From the NCBI GenBank assembly GCA_006515835.1, contig VFBG01000005.1, positions 16,067 through 51,396 on the forward strand: a stretch of DNA of 35,330 nt, read 5' to 3'. The DNA is from a bacterium (GTDB lineage: Bacteria > Pseudomonadota > Alphaproteobacteria > Caulobacterales > Caulobacteraceae). The notes under the pieces are model-generated. The model saw only the letters and a program-made list of their open reading frames with translations. It did no database searches and was not told the origin of the DNA. The position numbers and the translations under genes are program-made. This document shows positions 29,309 through 35,330 of the stretch, piece by piece; position 1 is the first letter of the stretch; each line of letters opens with the position of its first letter.

Positions 29309-30304
29309 ATGACCCGTGACCTTGCCGCCCCCCGCCACGACTGGACCCTGGACGAGGTCGAGGCCTTGTTCGCCCGGCCCTTCATGGAGCTGGTGTTCGA
29401 CGCGGCGACCGTACACCGGGCATGGTTCGATCCGTCGGAAGTGCAGAAGAGCCAGCTGCTGTCGATCAAGACGGGCGGCTGCGCCGAGAACTGCGGCTAT
29501 TGCTCGCAGTCGGCCAGTTTCGACACCGGGCTGAAGGCCGAGAAACTGATGGACGCCACGGCGGTGATCGCCGAGGCGATGGCCGCGAAGGCCGGCGGGG
29601 CCTCGCGCTTCTGCATGGGCGCGGCCTGGCGTGAGCTGAAGGACCGCGACACGCCGAAGCTGGCGACCATGATCGCGGGGGTGAAGGCCCTCGGGCTGGA
29701 GACCTGCGCGACGCTGGGGATGCTGACGGCGGATCAGGCGCGGCAGCTGAAGGTGGCGGGGCTCGACTACTACAATCACAACCTCGACACCGGGCCTGAG
29801 TACTACGCCCAGGTCGTCACTACGCGGACCTATCAGGACCGGCTCGATACGCTTCAGCATGTGCGCGACGCCGGCATGAGCACCTGCTGCGGCGGCATCG
29901 TCGGCATGGGCGAGGCGCGGCGCGACCGGGCCAGCCTGCTGCATGCGCTGGCGACGCTTCCGGTTCATCCCGACAGCCTGCCGGTCAATGCGCTGGTGCC
30001 GGTCACCGGCACGCCGCTGGGCGAGCGGGTCATGCGGGAGGGCGAGATCGATCCGATCGAACTCGTCCGCACCGTCGCCGTGGCGCGGATCGTCTGTCCG
30101 AAGGCCATGGTGCGGCTGTCGGCCGGGCGTGAGACGATGAGCGCCGAGATGCAGGCGCTGTGCTTCCTCGCCGGGGCCAACTCCATCTTCGTCGGCGGCA
30201 AGCTGCTGACCACGCCCAATCCGGAACAGGACGAGGATGCGGCCCTGTTCGCCCTGCTGGACCTCAGGGCGATGGAGCCTGCGGCGGTCGGGGCTGCGGC
30301 GTAA
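29309..30304 (+). CDS. bioB: biotin synthase
   Basis: [23 protein letters not shown] radical-SAM CxxxCxx[49 protein letters not shown]. Confidence 0.99.
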   Translation: MTRDLAAPRHDWTLDEVEALFARPFMELVFDAATVHRAWFDPSEVQKSQLLSIKTGGCAENCGYCSQSASFDTGLKAEKLMDATAVIAEAMAAKAGGASRFCMGAAWRELKDRDTPKLATMIAGVKALGLETCATLGMLTADQARQLKVAGLDYYNHNLDTGPEYYAQVVTTRTYQDRLDTLQHVRDAGMSTCCGGIVGMGEARRDRASLLHALATLPVHPDSLPVNALVPVTGTPLGERVMREGEIDPIELVRTVAVARIVCPKAMVRLSAGRETMSAEMQALCFLAGANSIFVGGKLLTTPNPEQDEDAALFALLDLRAMEPAAVGAAA

Positions 30305-30338
30305 CGCTGCTTTAAGCGCTGGGCACTAGTCTCGGCGC

Positions 30339-30713
30339 ATGGATCGTCGCGCTCTCCTCGGACTGAAGACCCAACCGCTCAGGACCAGCGGCGGCGGGGG
30401 TGGCGCGCAGGCGACCTATCTCCGGCTGCCGACCATCACCGCCAATGTCCGACGACCGGGCGGGCGGCTGGGCGTGATGACGGTCGAGACCGGGGTCGAT
30501 ACGCCCGACGCCGCCCTGCGCACCCGGGTGGCCCAGTCGGCCCCGCGCCTGCGGGCGGCCTATGCGGCGGTGGTCCAGCAATCAGCCAATGCGCTGCTGC
30601 CGGGCACGCCGCCGGACGTCGAACGGCTGGTTGCCCAGCTTCAGGCGGCGACCAATACGGTGATGGGCCGCGCCGGCGCGCGGCTGCTTATCGGAACGGT
30701 GATGGTCGTTTAG
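30339..30713 (+). CDS. hypothetical protein, Tat-signal-like N-terminus
   Basis: MDRRALLGLKT start; 124 aa; TYLRLPTITANVRRPGGRLGVMTVETGVDTPD domain not recognised. Confidence 0.75.
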   Translation: MDRRALLGLKTQPLRTSGGGGGAQATYLRLPTITANVRRPGGRLGVMTVETGVDTPDAALRTRVAQSAPRLRAAYAAVVQQSANALLPGTPPDVERLVAQLQAATNTVMGRAGARLLIGTVMVV

Positions 30714-30797
30714 GCATCAGGCAACAGGCAACAGGCAACAGGTTTGGAGCCGCCATAGCCCTCGCTTCTGATGCGTGATGCCTGATGCCTGTTACCT
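30713..30797. repeat. short direct and inverted GGCATCA/GGCAACA repeats between convergent genes
   Basis: GGCATCAGGCAACAGGCAACAGGCAACAGG ... TGATGCGTGATGCCTGATGCCTGTTACC. Confidence 0.8.
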
Positions 30798-31771
30798 CAG
30801 TCCTTGGTCGGACTGACCTGGTTCTCATCGCCATAGGTCAGGGCCAGGAAGACGTCTTCCAGATCCGGGTCCTCGGTGACGATATCGGCGATGGTAACGC
30901 CGGCAGCGCGGACGGCGGCCAGCACCTGCTCAACCGATGACTGGCCCTTTTTATAGGTGACGGCGAAGGCGCCGTTGGGGCGGGCGACGGCCTCGAAGCC
31001 CTTGAGTTTGGGCAGGGACTTCAGGGTGCCCTCGGGGGTCACGACCACGTTCCGGGTATCAAGACGGCGCAGCAGCTGGGGCGTCGGCTCGCAGGCCACG
31101 ACCTCGCCGCGGTTCATGATGGCGATGGTGTCGCAGAGCTCTTGCGCCTCTTCCAGATAGTGGGTGGTCAGCAGGATGGTGACACCCTCGGCGTTGAGGC
31201 GGCGGACGTATTCCCACAGCTGGCGGCGCAGCTCGACGTCGACGCCGGCGGTCGGCTCATCGAGGATCAGGATGGGCGGATTGTGGACCAGCGCCTTGGC
31301 CACCATCAGGCGCCGCTTCATGCCGCCGGAAAGGGCGCGGACATAGGCGTGGGCCTTGTCGCTCAGGCCGAGCGCGGCGAGCAGTTCATCGGATCGGCGC
31401 TCGTTGGCGGGCACGCCGTAGAAGCCGGCCTGGACCTCCAGCGACTCGCGCGGGCTGAAGAAGACGTCGGCGACGATCTCCTGCGGCACCACGCCCAGGG
31501 CGGCGCGGGCGTCGCGCGGCTGTTTGTCGATGTCGCGGCCCCAGATCTCGGCTGTGCCGCCGGTCTTGTTGACCACCCCGGCGAGGATGTTGATCAGGGT
31601 CGACTTGCCGGCGCCGTTGGGGCCCAGCAGGCCGAACATCGAGCCGCGTGGGATGACCAGATCGACGCCGCGCAGGGCGACCTTGGGCGGCGCCTTCTTC
31701 GAACCCGCATAGGTCTTTTCCAGCCCGCGGACCTCGATGGCGTTCACGGGCAGGGCGGCGGATTCGGACAT
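30797..31771 (-). CDS. ABC transporter ATP-binding protein
   Basis: Walker A GLLGPNGAGKSTLIN, signature LSGGMKRRLMVAKAL, Walker B LILDEPTAGVD. Confidence 0.97.
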   Translation of the reverse strand: MSESAALPVNAIEVRGLEKTYAGSKKAPPKVALRGVDLVIPRGSMFGLLGPNGAGKSTLINILAGVVNKTGGTAEIWGRDIDKQPRDARAALGVVPQEIVADVFFSPRESLEVQAGFYGVPANERRSDELLAALGLSDKAHAYVRALSGGMKRRLMVAKALVHNPPILILDEPTAGVDVELRRQLWEYVRRLNAEGVTILLTTHYLEEAQELCDTIAIMNRGEVVACEPTPQLLRRLDTRNVVVTPEGTLKSLPKLKGFEAVARPNGAFAVTYKKGQSSVEQVLAAVRAAGVTIADIVTEDPDLEDVFLALTYGDENQVSPTKD

Positions 31772-31883
31772 GCGGCGGCTTTCAGTCGGTGACGGGCCTA
31801 GTTAGGCGTGTGGCCCCTCGTCGCCAAGGCCAGACGAGGCGACGCCCGCTGAGTCCGGTCAGTGGCGCTTGACCGCACCGGCA

Positions 31884-31909
31884 ATAATGTCTAGTAAGCT
31901 TGTCATTAT
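31884..31909. promoter_or_regulatory. AT-rich imperfect palindrome, candidate operator
   Basis: ATAATGtCtAGtaagCTtGtCATTAT upstream of the small membrane protein gene at 31938. Confidence 0.35.
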
Positions 31910-31937
31910 GAACAGTGTACTTGACGGAAACCGACGC

Positions 31938-32192
31938 ATGACCCGTACGAAGATGATCGGCTGGACGGCCTTTGCATTCTGTCTGCTTGGCTATGGCGTC
32001 TTTACCGCTGTGGTGGTCCTGAACCGCATGGGCGAACTGGCGATGCGGGAGACCCTGTTGATCGGCGGGCCCGCAGCGGTGATTGGCGAGATCGGCCTGT
32101 GGGTTGCTGCGGGCTGCCTGGGCTGGTCGCTTTTCCGCAAGCGCAAGGCCTTCTTCGACCGGGTCTTCCGCCGGAAATCGCAGACGGTTTGA
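31938..32192 (+). CDS. small two-TM membrane protein, hypothetical
   Basis: MTRTKMIGWTAFAFCLLGYGVFTAVVVL ... GLWVAAGCLGWSLFRKRK; ATG at 31938 within ORF 31869-32192. Confidence 0.7.
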   Translation: MTRTKMIGWTAFAFCLLGYGVFTAVVVLNRMGELAMRETLLIGGPAAVIGEIGLWVAAGCLGWSLFRKRKAFFDRVFRRKSQTV

Positions 32193-32253
32193 CGCCGTGC
32201 GCCGGGGCTTCTAGGGAGTCGGTCGATATCCGCCCTACCCGTCAGGTCCGCCC

Positions 32254-32493
32254 ATGCCGCCGCGCCACGCCGATGCGATCATTCCGCCGCCGGAAGCCAT
32301 CGTGGTCTCCACCAAACGCGTGGCCTGCGACGGCGGCGGCGGGGCCCTGGGCCATCCGCTGGTCTATATGGACATGGGCGGCGAGGACTTCGTCGAATGC
32401 GGTTATTGCGACCGCCGCTTTGTGCTGAAAGCCCATCCGAAGCCCGGGAACGAATACCTCAGCCCCGCCGCGCGGCCGCCTGAAGCTCACTAG
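32254..32493 (+). CDS. zinc-finger domain protein (NDUFS6-like CHCC)
   Basis: VACDGGGGALGHPLVYMDMGGEDFVECGYCDRRFVL. Confidence 0.92.
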   Translation: MPPRHADAIIPPPEAIVVSTKRVACDGGGGALGHPLVYMDMGGEDFVECGYCDRRFVLKAHPKPGNEYLSPAARPPEAH

Positions 32494-32504
32494 GTTCATT
32501 CAAA

Positions 32505-32538
32505 TCCGCTCATCCCCGCTTTCGCGGGGATGAGCGGA
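32505..32538. terminator. hairpin between convergent genes, probable bidirectional terminator
   Basis: TCCGCTCATCCCCGC-tttc-GCGGGGATGAGCGGA, perfect 15-bp stem, 4-nt loop. Confidence 0.75.
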
Positions 32539-32545
32539 ACAGAAA

Positions 32546-33205
32546 TCAGTCCTCAGCAGGCGGCGCGGGCATCAGGTCGCCGAAGGGCGCGGCGTCGGCC
32601 AGTGCCCTGACGAACGAGGGCCGCGCCATCAGGCGTCCGTGCCACGCCCGCAGCCGCGGCCGGTCGCCGAACGGGACCAGCCGGCGGGCATAGGTCAGGA
32701 TCGGTGCCGCGCCGCAGTCCGCCATGGTGAAGGAGTCGCCGGCACCCCATGTCCGGCCATCCGCCAGTCGCGCTTCCAGCCAGTCCCAGGCTCCCGCCAG
32801 AACAGCTTCGTCCTGTGCGTCGCCGAAGGGGTCCTCATTGCCGGCGGGGCGGAATTTCCGCGGGATGATGCGGTTCATCGGACCGCCGGCGTAGAGGTCC
32901 ACCATCCGGTCGACCAGCCGCGCCTCCAGCGCCGCCTCTGGATCCCCGGGGATCAGCCGGCCGCCGCCGGCCAGCCGGTCGAGGTATTCGATGACGATGC
33001 TGGATTCGTAGAGAGTCCGGCCGGCCGTCGTGTCCACCAGCGCCGGCATCTTGGCGAAGGGGGACAGGCTGCGGAACTCGGTCATGACCGCCTCGTTCGC
33101 GGCCTCGACGAGCTTCTGTTCGAACGGCAGGCCGAGTTCGTAGAGGGCGACAGACGCCTTCTGGCCGTAGGCGGAATAGGGGTGGGACCAGAGGACGAGG
33201 CTCAT
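32546..33205 (-). CDS. glutathione S-transferase family protein
   Basis: LVLWSHPYSAYGQKASVALYELGLPFE, SPFAKMPALVDTTAGRTLYESSIVIEYLD; ATG at 33205. Confidence 0.95.
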   Translation of the reverse strand: MSLVLWSHPYSAYGQKASVALYELGLPFEQKLVEAANEAVMTEFRSLSPFAKMPALVDTTAGRTLYESSIVIEYLDRLAGGGRLIPGDPEAALEARLVDRMVDLYAGGPMNRIIPRKFRPAGNEDPFGDAQDEAVLAGAWDWLEARLADGRTWGAGDSFTMADCGAAPILTYARRLVPFGDRPRLRAWHGRLMARPSFVRALADAAPFGDLMPAPPAED

Positions 33206-33858
33206 CGGTCGACCTTCCGCACGATCTTGAGATGGGTGGCGCGCTCGCCGGCGGTGCTTTCGGCGACGACATAGCCGAACGACGAGAGGTCCAGCCCGTG
33301 CCAGAGCGACTCGCCGGAGCCGAGCAGGACGGGCGAGACGGCGATATGCAGTTCGTCGATCGCGCCGGCGCGCAGATTTTGCCGGATCGTCTCCGCGCCG
33401 CCGCCGATGCGCACATCGAGGTCGCCCGCGACCGCACGGGCCCGCTCCAGCGCGACCGCGGCCCCTTCGGTGACAAAGTGAAACACAGTGCCGCCCTTCA
33501 TCGCCAGCGGCGGGCGCGGATGATGCGTCAGGACGAAGACGGGGCAGCGATAGGGCGGCTCCTCGCCCCACCAGCCCTCCCATCCGTCGTCAACCCATGG
33601 GCCGCGAGAGTGGGCGAACATGTTGCGGCCGAGGACCCAGGCCCCGATCCCCTCCAGGCCGCGTCTGGCGAACCCCTCGTCCACACCGGTCTCGCCCTCA
33701 CCCTTGCCGTACATCCTCTGGAAGGTCGCAGTCGGGAAGAACCATTCGTGCAGGCGTTCGCCTCCGACGCCGAGCGGGTTCTGAAGGGACTGTTCAGGCC
33801 CGGCGCCGAAGCCGTCGACCGAGACGGCGTAGGAGGATACGCGAACCTTGCCGGTCAT
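33202..33858 (-). CDS. dihydrofolate reductase family protein (RibD C-terminal domain)
   Basis: VRVSSYAVSVDGFGAG, GRNMFAHSRGPW, FVLTHHPRPPLAMKGGTVFHFVTEG, IDELHIAVSPVLLGSGESLW. Confidence 0.94.
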   Translation of the reverse strand: MTGKVRVSSYAVSVDGFGAGPEQSLQNPLGVGGERLHEWFFPTATFQRMYGKGEGETGVDEGFARRGLEGIGAWVLGRNMFAHSRGPWVDDGWEGWWGEEPPYRCPVFVLTHHPRPPLAMKGGTVFHFVTEGAAVALERARAVAGDLDVRIGGGAETIRQNLRAGAIDELHIAVSPVLLGSGESLWHGLDLSSFGYVVAESTAGERATHLKIVRKVDR

Positions 33859-34340
33859 CCCCGGGTCTCCAGTTCGCGGGCAAGGTTCTCGAACATGGCA
33901 GCGCAGCCTCCTTCACGCAGAGGGATGTGAGCGGCACCGTCCTCGCCAAAATAGGCACCCTGTTCGGTATAGGTCAGCCGCGTTCCGTCACGGTCGGGTG
34001 CCAGTTCGATCGTCGCGAGCGACGCCGAGATCCGGTGCCTTTCCTCCCCGATCTCGCTGCCCATGACATAGCTGAGGATGATCCGCCGGTTCTCGACGAT
34101 GTCCAGAAACAGGGTGTCGTTGAAGCCGACGTCCCTTTCCTCACCGCCGAACCGGTAGCGACCGCCACCCTGACCGCCGACGCGGAAGTCATGGGTCCAT
34201 TCGTAGATCGTTGCGCCCGGCGCTTCTGCAAACCACCGTCGAAAGGCGACAGGGTCTTCATAGGCCTGGAAGACGCGTTGCGGCGAGGCGTCATAGCGGC
34301 GCTCTACCGTGAACATGCCGTGGGCGAGTTTCGCCGTCAT
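33855..34340 (-). CDS. SRPBCC/AHSA1 family protein
   Basis: FTVERRYDASPQRVFQAYEDPVAFRRWFAEA ... TRLTYTEQGAYF. Confidence 0.94.
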   Translation of the reverse strand: MTAKLAHGMFTVERRYDASPQRVFQAYEDPVAFRRWFAEAPGATIYEWTHDFRVGGQGGGRYRFGGEERDVGFNDTLFLDIVENRRIILSYVMGSEIGEERHRISASLATIELAPDRDGTRLTYTEQGAYFGEDGAAHIPLREGGCAAMFENLARELETRG

Positions 34341-34684
34341 TCGCGGGGCTCCGTTGCGAGCTTTGAGGCTTCGAGGAAGACGCCGAGGCGATCGAGGCTG
34401 GCCTCGGCGGACCGCCGGCGGTCATTGAGCCAGCGCTCGGCGGCATCGAGCGCCGGAGTTTCGACGCGGCAGGTCCGGACCCGACCGACCTTTTCTGACA
34501 CCACCAGACCCGAGGACTCCAGAACCCTGAGGTGCTGGACCACTGCCGACATGGACATCGTAAAGGGTTCAGCCAGTTCGCTGACCGACGCCGGCCCGCG
34601 CGAAAGCCTTTCGACCATCGCTCGCCGGGTCGGATCGGAAAGCGCCTGGAAGGACAGATCGAGGGTTGAGGTATGCTGAAGCAT
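34337..34684 (-). CDS. ArsR family transcriptional regulator
   Basis: FQALSDPTRRAMVERLSRGPASVSELAEPFTMSMSAVVQHLRVLESSGLVVSEKVGRVRTC; ATG at 34684. Confidence 0.94.
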   Translation of the reverse strand: MLQHTSTLDLSFQALSDPTRRAMVERLSRGPASVSELAEPFTMSMSAVVQHLRVLESSGLVVSEKVGRVRTCRVETPALDAAERWLNDRRRSAEASLDRLGVFLEASKLATEPRE

Positions 34685-34775
34685 TTCCTTAAGTATCAAG
34701 GCGCCGGAGCAGTCGCAACCCCTCGTTAAGCGACGGGGCGCACCCTCTCCTTCGATCCATTCCGGAAGACGCCCC

Positions 34776-35153
34776 ATGTCGACCATCCAGACGTCAAGCT
34801 ATCGCCGCCCGCGCGACCATTTCGAACCGCAGGATATCGACCCACACGAGCAGCGACGCCTTCGGGGCCTGCTCGAACAGATCGACTATTCGGCCTTCAT
34901 CGCCAATCGCGAAGTGATCGGCCAGATGCTCCCGAAACTGGACGCGTCGATGTTCCAGAAGCTGGCCGTGCTGACAGCGACGGCCCGGGCAAAATGGGTG
35001 GCCGAGAGCCTTCGGCAGTCCGAGTCCGGCGCACCCTCCACGGCGGACCAGATTGCCCGACTGGCCACGGCCCGCGCCGCCTATGAGGAACTGGCCGAGG
35101 CCTATGAGGGTCTGCGGCGCATGGTCGAGCGCGGCTACGTCGCCATTCGCTAG
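34776..35153 (+). CDS. hypothetical protein
   Basis: 125 aa, coding-like composition; helical C-terminus; no domain recognised. Confidence 0.7.
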   Translation: MSTIQTSSYRRPRDHFEPQDIDPHEQRRLRGLLEQIDYSAFIANREVIGQMLPKLDASMFQKLAVLTATARAKWVAESLRQSESGAPSTADQIARLATARAAYEELAEAYEGLRRMVERGYVAIR

Positions 35154-35330
35154 CCGATAGGCTGGGGACGGGTCGCGATCGGCGCATCCGGGTCAGTGGA
35201 CGGCCGCTCGGCCGCAGTCGGGGCCGGATCGGGGGAAATCACAATCACGGGCGGCGGCGTGACCGTCGGCTGCGGGGGGGCGACCGCAGGCGCGGCCGAA
35301 GCCGGTCGGGCGGCAGGCGGCGGCGTGCGC
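35150..35330 (-). CDS. C-terminus of a Pro/Ala-rich protein, truncated by window edge
   Basis: Reverse strand reads RTPPPAARPASAAPAVAPPQPTVTPPPVIVISPDPAPTAAERPSTDPDAPIATRPQPIG*. Confidence 0.6.
   Translation of the reverse strand, partial: RTPPPAARPASAAPAVAPPQPTVTPPPVIVISPDPAPTAAERPSTDPDAPIATRPQPIG

Noticed and set aside
30797-31771. Lone ABC ATPase as a possible novel system
   Set aside because: Standard export-type ATPase; partner permease is simply not in this window or is encoded elsewhere.

Overview
High-GC alphaproteobacterial chromosomal window, probably Caulobacterales/Brevundimonas-like (inferred from gene content and repeat style). It mostly holds housekeeping and metabolic genes: SRAP peptidase, flotillin, dienelactone hydrolase, peptide deformylase, thioesterase, MarR, tRNA-Arg(CCG), DUF885 protein, AraC, SDR/PCD, Crp-Fnr, ubiE-ubiB, arfB/yaiI, two amidohydrolases, an SdpR-type repressor with an SdpI-like membrane protein, etfBA, PduO-type adenosyltransferase, an astacin-like protease, ahcY, a retropepsin-like protein, another amidohydrolase, bioB, an ABC ATPase, and an ArsR-SRPBCC-DHFR-GST operon. 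I see no phage, CRISPR, transposon or obvious defence system. The most notable signals are: (1) a perfect 40-bp tandem duplication that frameshifts ubiB and fuses its frame to the next gene; (2) a second disrupted gene, an amidohydrolase that appears to have lost a segment of about 58 bp out of frame, judged by its own paralogue next door; (3) two REP/BIME-like composite inverted repeats whose arms show compensatory stem changes; (4) candidate operators upstream of sdpR and ahcY; (5) several poorly described putative secreted metallopeptidases. No clearly new biological system is demonstrated. Most of the very long antisense ORFs in the track are high-GC artefacts.
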